Positions 35,881-46,505 of a DNA stretch of 64,000 bases are shown here, piece by piece. How positions within the stretch are numbered: position 1 is the stretch's first letter; each line of letters opens with the position of its first letter. The stretch spans positions 16,538,501 through 16,602,500 of the forward strand of contig CM073563.1 in NCBI GenBank assembly GCA_037074615.1, in the 5' to 3' direction. Source of the DNA: Leucaena leucocephala. Its lineage: Eukaryota; Streptophyta; Magnoliopsida; Fabales; Fabaceae. Position numbers and translations under genes: made by a program. A model generated the notes under the pieces. That model was not told the DNA's origin. It ran no database searches and saw nothing but the letters and a program-made list of their open reading frames with translations.

Positions 35881-36258
35881 GAAAATTTTTAGCTAGTCGC
35901 GACTAAAGTATATTTTAGTTGTGACACAATATCATAGAGAAAAGTAGTCATGACTAAAGGTGTCAAATGTCATGACTGGTTTTTGTAGAGTAGACAAATT
36001 TCATAGGGAAGCAATCAAGTCATGACACAAATGGTGTTTGGTCGCGACTCAAAGTCACAGAGAGTAGTTGTTGCGATGCAGGTGAGTTTAGGTCACGACT
36101 CAGTCATAGAGGCTGATATTGCAGGAACTCAAAAAAGTGCATAATGTAATGCAATTTTCAAAAAAACAACTAAAAAACTAATTTGCAAACAAAAACAAGT
36201 AAAATGACTCAAGTAGCTAATGAAATTGACAATCAATTACTAGGGAACCAATCACTTG
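35881..36258 (-). other. Leader of element I with palindrome array
   Basis: Four palindrome pairs lie at 35896/35918, 35947/35969, 36019/36041 and 36070/36092, all exactly 22 bp apart, with pair-to-pair steps of 51, 72 and 51. Intact GTCGCGAC occurs at 35896 and 36041. Purine runs such as 'cacagagag' follow pairs. No gene is seen. Confidence 0.75.
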
Positions 36259-36277
36259 GCTCCCCGATAATAACACC
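36259..36277 (-). other. Primer-binding site of element I (tRNA-Asp type, decayed)
   Basis: The - strand TGGTGTTATTATCGGGGAG is the expected tRNA-Asp complement with several C/G to T/A changes. It adjoins the LTR end. Confidence 0.65.
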
Positions 36278-36278
36278 A

Positions 36279-37586
36279 TTGTGAGTTCCTTTTATGTGGA
36301 AACCTAGCAGATTGTATGTCAAAATCAATAAAAAACCTGAGCAATAATAAAATAGTTTTGGGGTTTTTAGAGATTGATGCGATAAGAGTAAGGTGCATAA
36401 AGGTAAATATTTTTTTGGATTTTTGATTAAGATGAAAATGAGTTGATTTGTTGAGAAATATGCTATAAAAGACTCTTGATGATGAAAACGTATCTATCCT
36501 TGCTCTCACATAAAAATTGGAGTTTTGAAGTCACTAAGTCTCAAAGAAAACCTCAATCGATCGATTGAGTCTAGAACCCTAATTTTCCTTAAACCCCTTT
36601 GATCAAAACTGGTTTAAGAACTATTAGTGAACTGTCATAAACCACTAAGTGTATAAATTGAATTTAGATGATGGAAACGCCCTCGAATGGTCGTCGATCG
36701 AAAACCCTAGATTTCAAGCAATTGAATTAATTAATAGCGATCACTAAATAATAGCCCAACTCTCTTAAATCAAAATTGAAATATTTTATTAAAAGCAAAC
36801 GTTCAAATCATACGAAATCTATTACAAAGTCTAATATGAGAATGATCAATCGATATTCAAAACTTGCTCATAAAATGAAAACCCTAGATCTAGCAGTAAT
36901 CATAACATGAGAAGATACAAATTAGAATAATAGAAACTTCCCGTTTGAGTCTATGAGCTCAAGATATCTGATTCATCACTAAGAGGCTAAAGGTTTAGCC
37001 TCTTATGACTCCTGATGTACTACAAGCGTTGTTCAGTTGAGATGCAATGAAGAAACAATGGAAAGATGGTAGATTGGTGGTGTAGAGATGTAGAGAAATC
37101 TGTGGAAAGGTGTAGAACATTGGAAGAGGTCAAGAAGGTGATCAGAGAGCGCTAGAGTACTGCTTCTTAGCCTAATCAGGTCAAACACTAGCCTCCCTTC
37201 TTGACAGTAACCTTCCTTTCCTTTTACTTCTCCATAACCTAATTCAAAATGCACAGTTTCAGCGATTTTGTATTTTAGTCATTACCAGATCCATGTTTTG
37301 GTCACAACCTGTAAACACGGAGGGACTTCCAAAAGAATCAAGGTCACGACCAGCGGACTCTTTGGTCACGACTAAAAGATGCAGCAGCGTGATTTCACTT
37401 TTATTGACTTGTGATTTCTTTCGTGGTCCTTGCTTTCTTCCAAAAGACCATTTTATCCTTTAATTAGTACATTGTCACGTACAATCATGTATTACCATAA
37501 AAGTATAATTTAAGGCACAAAATGGATGGTAAAGTTGTTATAAAACTCTTAAAATTGTCATAGAAACCATATACAGTGTCTTATCA
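36279..37586 (-). repeat. 5' LTR of element I
   Basis: It is 1308 bp and starts (- strand) TGATAAGACACTG at 37586. The end next to the primer site lacks about 70-100 bp present in I's 3' LTR. Palindrome pairs lie at 37278/37301 (23 bp) and 37343/37365 (22 bp), the same positions as in the other LTRs. Confidence 0.8.
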
Positions 37587-37591
37587 AGGTC

Positions 37592-38889
37592 TCATCTGGT
37601 CTTGATGCCACTAAAGCATTAGGGTTAGTTGGAACTATAGACCTTGTATTATTTTGATAGTTACTTGAGAAAGCACCACCTCCTTAGAATTAGTTTGGCC
37701 TATTTTCCCTACTCTCCCACTTGAAGTTTGGGTGGTCTCTCCAACTAGGGTTGTATATGTTGGAGTATGGGTCTCTCTTCTGATATTGATTTTCTCTTCC
37801 TTGATATATTGCTGCTACTTCTTCATATTGTATATCACATGTACTGGTAGCATGCATAAGCGAACTGTATAACCCTGTAACTAGTTATTGTGAGGTTCCT
37901 ACTGCATGAACTTGCCTTGTGAAATGCAGCTCTCTTTCAATTAAATTTATCCTCTTTTCCATTCGGTTGCCTAAAGCTTATATTTCTCCCAAAATCTCTT
38001 TTGAATTACCCGAAGATGATGAGGTCATTCTCCTTGGATCCTCATTTTGATGATCTTCATTAACCATTTTCTGGAATAATTTCTAACTTACTTGTAGAGT
38101 CTTATCTGGCAAATATACATTTATTACTACATTCAAGAATACCTGATTATGAGGGAGTAGACTATCAAAGAAAATATCTAGTAGATCAGCATTTGTCATG
38201 TTATGGTGTGGACATCGAGCCAACAAGTTGATAAATCTTGTCCAATATTCATGTAATGACTCTCCACCTTATTGCAGAATGTTTGTAAACTTATTCATCT
38301 GAGTTGTCTTAGAGGCTGGGAAGAACTGTTATAAATATGTTGACTTCAACTAATCCCATGTAAGTATTGAAAAATGAGTTGGCAGATTGTATAACCACTC
38401 CTTAGCCTTCTCTTCCAAAGTGAAATGGAAATACCTCCTTAATACATCATCCAATGTAGTCGTTGGAGGTTTCATCGAGGAGCAGATTATATGCATGGTT
38501 TGTAAGTGACGATGTGGACATTCCCTTATAAAACCATGAAATTTAGGTAAGGCTACAATCAAAACTCCTTGAATTTTAAAATAAGCCCCCTCAGTATAAA
38601 AACCATAAGGGTCATAATTCATATGTGAATGATTTATTTTCCTCACACTTCTATTATCTTCTACATTCATTGGTATTTAATTTTCTCATTGTCTGTTATG
38701 TCTATCATGCCCATTAAGATTAATCTCAGGGATATTAGAAATTTTGAATGGAATCATAAATTAATTCCAATTTCATATTGAGGAACACTAGAGGATGAGC
38801 TAGATTCTATTGATTTTGCCTATTCTCTAAATTCTTTCCTTAGTTTCCTAAGTTGTCTCTCAATTTTAGGTTCAAAAGGCACTAATGGC
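37592..38889 (-). pseudogene. N-terminal gag of element O
   Basis: It opens with AEPLVPFEPKIERQLRKL-type sequence at about 38889. At 38670-38350 an open stretch contains NYDPYGFYTEGAYF, LPKFHGFIRECPHRHLQTMH and KAKEWLYNLPTHFSILTWD, the capsid-like region. Downstream are a decayed zinc knuckle (near 37850) and a WRDHPNF-like motif (near 37740). Interrupted by I at 37591. Confidence 0.75.
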
Positions 38890-38994
38890 TCAGCTTCGCT
38901 ACACATATAGCACCAAAACAATCAAGGATAACCAGGCAAGCAATCAAGTCAGACACAGAAGTTTCATAGCAAAAAAGTTTAACAAGTCCCAAAA

Positions 38995-39311
38995 ATTTGG
39001 TTCAGTGTCGCGATTAAAATATGGTCTAGTAGCGACCAAAAATCACAGAGGAAATTTTCCAAAATAGTATGACTGAAGTTTGTTACTGTCGCAACTGGAG
39101 TTTAGAGAGAGTAAAGTTCTTAAAAATGGATTTCAAGTCACCAATAAAATGTGGTTTGGTCATGACTGGTTTTCACAGAGAGTAAATTCATAAAAACTTG
39201 AAAAACCATAGAATGCTATGCAATAAAAAAACAATAACTAAAATTCAAACAAAAATTGACTCATGTAAGTAATAAAATTAACGACTAATTGCTAATGAAC
39301 CAAGTACTTGG
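38995..39311 (-). other. Leader of element O with palindrome pairs
   Basis: Palindrome pairs lie at 39007/39029, 39066/39088 and 39137/39159, each 22 bp apart, all decayed at CpG positions. No gene is seen. Confidence 0.65.
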
Positions 39312-39330
39312 CTCCCTAGCAACGGCGCCA
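39312..39330 (-). other. Primer-binding site of element O (tRNA-Asp type)
   Basis: The - strand TGGCGCCGTTGCTAGGGAG differs from the tRNA-Asp complement TGGCGCCGTTGCCGGGG by two bases in the overlap. This is the best-preserved primer site of the family in the window. Confidence 0.8.
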
Positions 39331-39331
39331 T

Positions 39332-39350
39332 TGAAAGTAATTACACCCTA
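39332..39350 (-). repeat. O's 5' LTR, end next to the primer site (left of copia C)
   Basis: Only 19 bp of the LTR lie left of C; the rest continues at 48388. Compared with O's 3' LTR, about 40 bp at the extreme end are missing. The last five bases, CCCTA (39346-39350), are duplicated at 48388-48392. Confidence 0.7.
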
Positions 39351-41320
39351 TGTTGGAAATCGTGCCCTAGGGGCCAATCATTGTCTTATGAACATTATTG
39401 ATTTATGAATTTATTAATTGAGTTATCATATTATTTGCATGTTTACTATGATGACCATCCTTGAATAATTCATGATATTATCCTAAATGTCCCTGGTCGA
39501 TCATCTATGTGGGAGCACAGATGAAATAAGACCAGTATGACTTTGAAGATGCATAGAGATATAAATCAAAGTCATAAGCACATGTAAGAGTACAGGGTGT
39601 TGGACCGACCCGCTATGAGAGAACTGCATGGGTAACGTCATAAGCTTCTCTCATATACAAACCATGTCAATATGCCCTTTGACCTGAGATCATCATGGAT
39701 TCCTACATGACAAAACGCTCAGCTTTGACCTAGTCAAAAGTCACTTTTGACCGAGTGATCATAAAGACTATGTTCGGGCTTAGTGGTTTTTCATGCGGAG
39801 GAATGTGAATGGTCAAGATGGAATTTGTCCCTCACATTCGTGGAGAGATATTACTGGGCCCCTCGATGAGTGAGTCTGAGAAATGTATGGCCATACTGTA
39901 ATGGAAAGGTAGTTCCATTTCTATAGTCAGACTACTCAGGGATCGAGAAAGTAACGGTCAGGAATAGGAGGATGACATTATCCATGCCTCATCCATGACC
40001 AAAATATCGCGTGACAGAAGGGACATGATATGGTTGTATAAAAGGTTACATCGTTTATCGATCCTCATATGATTTGGGTAGTTGTTATGTCTTGCTAGAG
40101 ACCGCTTGCGACTTGTGGGCTAGTATAGCAAATGGCCCACTGCCAACTTCATATGGGCCTACAGGGTCGCACACAAAATAGCCCAACACGAGCTATGATG
40201 TCTAGATTCATTGAATCTAAGACATGTCCAGATTCAATGAAAGATCCAGGTGAATGTATATATATTTATTTATATTTATATTCGTATATATATAAATTCG
40301 TATATATATATATATTATATATATGAGATATATGAGATTTAATTTATAAGGATAAATTAAATCCCTATCACGTTTGAATTCGAAATTCAAATTGATAGGA
40401 TATCTCATATAAGAGATATTTATAAGATTTAATTTATAAGGATAAATTAAATCTCTATCACGTTTGAAATTCGAAATTCAAATTGATAGGATATCTCATA
40501 TAAGAGATATTTATAAGATTTAATTTATAAGGATAAATTAAATCTCTATCACGTTTGAAATTCGAAATTCAAATTGATAGGATATCTCATATAAGAGATA
40601 TTTATAAGATTTAATTTATAAGGATAAATTAAATCTCTATCACGTTTGAAATTCGAAATTTAAATTGATAGGATATCTCAAATTTGATTTATGAGAATAA
40701 ATCAAAAATAGTTCAGTCTCATCTTTATTTAAAATTAAATAAATGGGTAATTAAATCTGTGGGACGGATTTGATATTATTTTATTTAATTAGTTTCTTAT
40801 AAAATCATACAATATATGATATTGTATTATTTTGGAATTAATATAAGATTAACTCCAAAATCCAATTCGGTTGACAGAAAAAAACGCATAGCATCCTATA
40901 TATCTGATTTTAGGAGCTGCGTTTTAAAGAAAGAAACACACATAGAACAAAAAAAAGGCCGAAGGGGACTCTGCAAAAGGTTTGCAGATAAGAAACTGCC
41001 GAAATAGAGACGGAGAGGACGAACTCTTGAGAAAGCCCTGGAGGGACAAGAGACGCTAGCACGTCGTTCGTGGTTAAAAAGCTATTCGTGTGGATACCAG
41101 TAGAGGAAGCTGACCTGAGTCGTCGACTTCTTGTGATCAGAAAGGGAGCACGAGCCGCAGAGCGAAGCTGTGAACGTCGTGACCGAAAGCTGTGGAAGTC
41201 GCTGAGACACATTAAGGGTAATACTTCTTCCCACTTGACTTAAACACATACGGTAGATCCTGGCAAGGAATGAAAAAATTTTTAAATTAATTTCCGCTGC
41301 GTGTCTTCCAATTCCTTACA
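39351..41320 (+). repeat. 5' LTR of copia C
   Basis: It is 1970 bp, from TGTTGGAAAT to TTCCTTACA. It differs from the 3' LTR by a handful of substitutions (mostly transitions), a 6-bp indel near 39975 and one extra 91-bp tandem unit. An AT microsatellite lies at about 40256-40325. Confidence 0.9.
40336..40680. repeat. Four tandem about 91-bp palindromic repeats in the 5' LTR
   Basis: Units start at 40336, 40426, 40517 and 40608; the last is truncated. Each contains two inverted repeats: ATATCTC-ATATAA-GAGATAT and TTGAAATTCGAAATTCAA. The 3' LTR has three units (47494, 47584, 47675 to 47747). Not a CRISPR array: there are no unique spacers. Confidence 0.85.
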
Positions 41321-41619
41321 CCCTATTAATGTAGTATAAGGCATACATATCATTCTTCTCAAGAACCCTTTTTATTGGAACCCTAGTAGATTAGTGACAA
41401 AATCATTGAAAACCTGAGTGAAAGTAAAAATGGGTTTTGGGTTTGGTTAATTTTTTATGCAATAAAATAAGGGTACAGCAAAGTAAATATTTTTGTATTT
41501 TTTATTAAAATGAAAAATAGATGGATTATTAAAGAAGTATGTTGAGAAAGACTCTTGATGATGAAAACCTATCTATCTTTGCTCTTTAAATGCTTTTGTA
41601 TTTTTGTCTACTGTTTTAG
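41321..41619. repeat. Copy of C's downstream flank placed after its 5' LTR
   Basis: These 299 bp match 48388-48686, the true DNA following the 3' LTR, with about one difference. They comprise O's LTR fragment and, after the O/E junction, the beginning of E's 3' ORF ('ctactgttttag'). They sit where the primer site should be. Similarity stops abruptly at 41619/41620. Confidence 0.85.
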
Positions 41620-42507
41620 CGGGACCGCCGTAGCTACCTGTTCGTAGCGCAACATAACCGTAACATATGTTACTTTGTGAATGTTTTAGATTTGAAACAT
41701 TAATTGCCCTTCGATTAGATCTGAATATTGATTCTTGAATATTTGGGTATGGTGAACAATATGGCTCTAGATTGCAAGTGTTGTAAATTTTAAATACGGC
41801 CTGCGTGTCGTGCCTTCCTCTATATACTCTCAATGTACCTTCTCCTCTCATCTCACTCCCCTCGAATATTAAAAGAGGTTTCTATATGTAATTTCTCTTT
41901 TCTTACTAGAGAGCTCCTCTCATTGGCTTGAGGGGACTTAGGATAGGTGAGCCATATTGTATCACGTTTAGATTATGCATATTATGATTATATCAGCGTA
42001 TGCATATTACTTGTATGAGATACGAACTGAGAAACATGCGTTTTATAAACCAAATAGTTAAATTAGGCCCTCTAAAAGAAATCTTAAGTCATAATGCTGT
42101 CAATTTATGAACACTTATCAAAACCTTGATCGCTCAATTGTGGACTCCACCAAAGTGGGTGCTTTTGAGTTATCTTGGGGAGATAAGCAAAGAGTAATGG
42201 TGCTACTCTCATAGGTTCATTATTGTTTGACTTAATTGAGATTAACAAAACGGTTTTGGATCTCAAGGCATTAGATGGGATTAGAACATGCCAGATCATA
42301 TGATGATAGGATCCCATGAATATCTAAGAGTTACATTTGATGTAATTGGTAAAGGTGTTACCTACCTAAATAACTTAATTTAAGCGTCCTGCCAAAGCGG
42401 ACTTAAGTTTGAGCCAAATATGGATCTTAGCCCACTAACTATTGCATTGAGGGTTGTTTATTTAGTGGGAGATTACTAATTACATTGTATATTTTAATTG
42501 TAGAATC
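41620..42507 (+). other. Untranslated leader of copia C
   Basis: This lies between the copied flank and the gag start, with no long frame on the + strand. The right part (about 42100-42507) looks like an ordinary copia leader, ending with 'tttagtgggagattactaatta' upstream of the ATG. The left part (41620-41850) is richer in GC and is not recognised. No TGGTATCAGAGC-type primer site was found. Confidence 0.5.
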
Positions 42508-45500
42508 ATGACGACTAGTAATACTGCTACATTATCGCTGCGATCTGTCCTTGAGAAGGACAAACTTAATGGGAAAAACTTTCTTGACTGGTTTAGGAAC
42601 TTGAGAATTGTTCTCAAGCAGGAAAGAAAGGCGCATGTCCTAGATCAACCCATTCCTGAGGAGCCAGCCGCCAATGCTCCTAGAGCTCAGAGAGATGCTT
42701 ACACGAAGCATAAAGAAGACTCTGTCGATGTGGGATGCTTAATGCTAGCCACCATGGTTCCAGAGCTCCAAAGAGATCTCGAACACATGGAGGCTTATGA
42801 GATGATTGTGCATCTCAAGGAAATGTTCCAGCAACAGGCAAGGCAAGAGAGGTATGAGACCACTAAGGCCTTACATTCCTGCAAGATGGCTGAAGGTGCA
42901 TCAGTTAGTACTCATGTCTTAAAGATGAAAGGGTACATTGATCACCTTGAGAGGCTTGGATTTCCCATGAGCCAGGAGTTAGCTACGGATTTGATCTTGA
43001 ACTCACTCCCGGAAAGTTATGACCACTTTGTCATGAACAACAACATGAACAACATGGAGAAATCTATTTCTGAACTGCATGGGATGCTTAAAACTGCTGA
43101 GCCGAGTCTTAAGAAGAAACCCAGTAGTGTTTTGATGGTTCAGAAAGGAAAGGGTACGAAAAAGAAAGGCAAAGGCAAGGGGAAGGGTCATGGCTCATCA
43201 GGTAAGACCAAAGAGTCAGGCAAGCCCGAAACCAAGCCTGCACCAAAGAAGGCAAAGCCTCCAAAGGAAGGAGTCTGCTTCTTCTGCAATGAACCGGGTC
43301 ATTGGAAGAGGAATTGCAAACTCTACCTCGAAGATCTGAAAAAGAACAAGAAGGATAGCGGGGCTATCGCTTCAGGTATTTATGTTATAGACATTCATCT
43401 TTCTACTTCCACCTCATGGGTATTAGATACTGCATGTGGTTCTCACATTTGTACAAATGTGCAGGGACTAAAGGACAGTAGGAAGCTGAAAAAGGGCGAG
43501 GTTGACCTACGAGTTGGAAACAGAGCAAGGGTTGCTGCGTTAGCTGTAGGCACTTATGAATTAGTTCTGCCCACTGGGCTTTTGTTAGTTTTGAACAATT
43601 GCTATTATGTTCCTGCTTTAAGTAGTAACATTATTTCACTTTCTTATTTGGATAAGGAAGGTTTCACTTCCATTGCTGGGAATAGTAGATGTTCTATTTA
43701 TCGTAATGATGTTTTATATGCTCATGGTGATTTGCATGTTGATCATTACATATTAAATTTGGAACAACCCAATCATGGAAATATCTATAACATAACCGCC
43801 AAAAGGGTCAAACCAAATGATTTGAATCCCACATACCTCTGGCACTGTCGTCTGGGCCACATAAATGAGAAACGCATTTCCAAACTCCATCAAGATGGAT
43901 TTCTAAACTCATTTGATTTTGAATCATATGACACTTGCGAGTCTTGCTTGTTAGGAAAGATGACAAAGTCACCTTTCACTGGGCACAGTGAGAGGGCCAC
44001 TGATTTATTGGGCCTCATACATACAGATGTGTGTGGACCGATGAACACAAATGCCAGAGGAGGTTATTTGTACTTCATAACATTTATAGATGATTTCAGC
44101 AGATATGGGTACATCTATCTGATGAAACATAAATCTGAATCTTTTGAAAAGTTCAAAATATTTCAAAATGAAGTACAAAACCAGCTTGGCAAAACAATTA
44201 AAGCCCTTTGATCTGATCGGGGTGGTGAATATTTGAGCCAAGAGTTCATAGATCATCTTAGGAATTATGGGACACTCTCACAATTGACTCCTCCAGGGAC
44301 ACCACAATGGAATGGCGTTTCTGAACGGAGGAATCGAACACTATTAGATATGGTTCGATCCATGATGAGTGAAACAGATCTTCCGCCCTCCTTTTGGGGC
44401 CATGCCCTAGAGACAGCTGGGTTCACACTCAATCGTATTCCATCAAAGGCAATTGAAAAGACTCCGTATGAGATATGGACTGGGAGGACGCCTAGTTTGT
44501 CTTTTCTCAAGATTTGGGGATGTGAGGTCTATGTTAAGCAACAAGCCTCAGACAAATTAGCGCCCAAATCCTCAAAATGCCTTTTTGTGGGATATCCTAA
44601 GGAAACCAAGGGATATTATGTCTACAACCCTGCTGATAACAAAGTGTTTGTTGTCAGAAATGGTATCTTTCTCGAAAGAGAATTTATCTCTAAAAGAACC
44701 AGTGGGAGTAAGGTACAACTCGAAGAAGTTCGAGAGCTACAAGACACCACAGAATTGCAGATGGAAAATAGAGAAGACTCACAACAAGTTGTTGAGACTC
44801 CTCAAGTCACGCAAGGTCCACGTAAATCTAATAGGATACGACTTCAGCCTCAGAGATATGGATTTCTGATTTCTGATAGTCGTGATGTGTTGCTCATTGA
44901 GCATAATGAGCTGACTACCTATCGAGAAGCTATAGTGGGACCAAACTCCGAAAAATGGCTTAGTGCCATGAAGTCTGAGATGCAATCCATGTACGACAAT
45001 CAGGTTTGGACCTTAGTCAACCCGCCTGAAGGTGTAAAAACCGTCGGGTGCAAGTGGGTTTTCAAAGAGAAAACTGACATGGATGGAAATGTAAATGTCT
45101 TCAAGGCACGACTGGTTGCAAAAGGTTTTACTCAAACTCATGGTGTGGACTATGATGAGACCTTTTCCCCAGTAGCAATGGCCAAATCAATCAGAATCCT
45201 CTTTGCTTTTGCAGCATATTATGACTATGAAATATGGCAGATGGACGTCAAGACAGCCTTCCTTAATGGAAAGCTCCTTGAGGATGTGTACATGACACAA
45301 CCTGAAGGGTTTGTGCGTTCCGAGGACTCTGGTAAAGTGTGCAAGCTTCAAAAGTCCATTTATGGACTAAAGCAAGCCTCTCGGAGTTGGAATCATCATT
45401 TTGATGAAGTAATCAAAGAGTTTGGATTTCTTCAAAACATTGATGAACCTTGTGTGTACAAGAAGGTTAGTGGGAGCACAGTTGTGTTTTTGGTACTCTA

Positions 45501-46491
45501 TGTCGATGACATCCTACTTATTGGGAATGACATTCCTACCTTGCAGATTGTCAAGTCTTGGTTAGGAAAGTCTTTCTCGATGAAAGACTTGGGTGAAGCT
45601 ACCTACATCCTAGGAATCAGGATCTATAGAGATAGATCTAAAAGACTTCTAGGACTCAGTCAGAGTACATACATAGACAAAATACTGCATAGGTTCAGTA
45701 TGCACGAATCAAAGAGGGGTTTCATACCCATGTCTCATGGTACTCACCTCAGCAAAGATCTGTGTCCTAGTACATCTGATCAGCGAGGTCGCATGAGTAA
45801 GGTTCCATATGCCTCGGCCATAGGATCTATCATGTACACCATGTTATGTACTCGACCGGATGTCTCGTTTGCCTTAAGTATGACTAGCAGATACCAACAG
45901 GACCCTGGTGAGGGCCATTGGACTGCTGTCAAGAATATCCTTAAGTACTTAAGAAGGACTAAGGACTTATTCTTGGTCTATGGTGGATTGGATGATGAGC
46001 TCTGTGTAACTGGTTACACAGATGTGAGTTTCCAAACTGACCAGGACGACCAAAAATCGCAGTCTGGATACATATTCCTCCTCAATAATGGAGCAGTAAG
46101 CTGGAAGAGCTCTAAGCAGGGCACTGTAGCAGATTCTGCAACGGAAGCTGAGTATATAGCAGCATCTGATGCAGCTAAGGAAGCCGTTTGGATCAGGAAG
46201 TTCATCACAGAACTAGGGGTGATACCTACCATCTCAGATCCAATAACTTTGCTCTGTGACAATAGCGGTGCTATTGCACAGGCCAAAGAGCCTAGGTCAC
46301 ATCAAAGGACCAAGCATATACTCAGGCGATTTCATCTCATCAGAGAAATCAACGATAGAGGTGATATAAAAATATGCAAAGTAGCAGGAGAAGATAATGT
46401 TTCTGATCCTCTAACAAAGCCGCTTATGCAGGCAAAGCATGAGCGTCATGTCAGGTCAATGGGAATTAGTCAAATTAATGATTGTACCTAG
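42508..46491 (+). pseudogene. Copia gag-pol polyprotein with one in-frame stop
   Basis: One frame covers gag, protease, integrase, RT and RNase H. Gag starts with the copia-type LNGKNFLDWFRNLRIVL. The CCHC knuckle is at C257, C260, H265, C270. Protease has WVLDTACGSHIC (D307); DTA instead of DSG/DTG also occurs in Tnt1. Integrase shows LWHCRLGH, then D507, D570 and E606, a D,D35E spacing. RT has FKARLVAKGF, MDVKTAFLNG and YVDD at about 998-1001. RNase H has SATEAEYIAAS and RTKHI. The frame ends with TAG at 46489. Codon 568 (44209-44211) is TGA, two codons before D570, and probably arose from CGA. The part after the stop has no start of its own, so a truncated product is expected unless the stop is read through. 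Confidence 0.93.
44209..44211 (+). other. Premature TGA in copia integrase
   Basis: The stop falls in the usual (L)RSDRGGEY motif, where Arg is normal. CGA to TGA is the expected result of methyl-C deamination at a CpG. The frame on both sides is uninterrupted. Confidence 0.85.
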
Positions 46492-46494
46492 TGC

Positions 46495-46505
46495 AAGTGG
46501 GAGGT
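46495..46505 (+). other. Polypurine tract of copia C
   Basis: AAGTGGGAGGT directly precedes the 3' LTR, three bases after the pol stop codon, as is usual in plant copia elements. Confidence 0.85.

Larger units (their letters stand above)
11508..37586 (-). mobile_element. Element I: same gypsy family, inserted in O's gag
   Basis: I has both LTRs (5' at 36279-37586, 3' at 11508-12869) and a 5-bp target duplication, AGGTT (11503-11507) and AGGTC (37587-37591), differing by one transition. The 26-kb span is inflated by G (17109-28061) and S with F (28258-34492). Without these, I is about 8.9 kb: primer site, leader, gag, protease and linker, palindrome array, 3' ORF, noncoding 3' region, polypurine tract. 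It has no RT, RNase H or integrase, matching O and E. Confidence 0.85.

Noticed and set aside
39312..39330. A tRNA-Asp gene
   Set aside because: Only the 3'-end complement is present, next to an LTR; it is a primer site. No cloverleaf was found.
40336..40680. CRISPR-like array
   Set aside because: The units are plain tandem repeats inside an LTR, with no unique spacers, in plant DNA.
43424..43436. DTA in copia protease as an inactivating change
   Set aside because: Tnt1-type elements naturally have DTA at this place, so it is not evidence of damage.
44233..46491. A separate pol gene starting at 44233
   Set aside because: The codon there is TTG inside the integrase domain and the frame is continuous with 42508-44208; it is one polyprotein broken by a stop.
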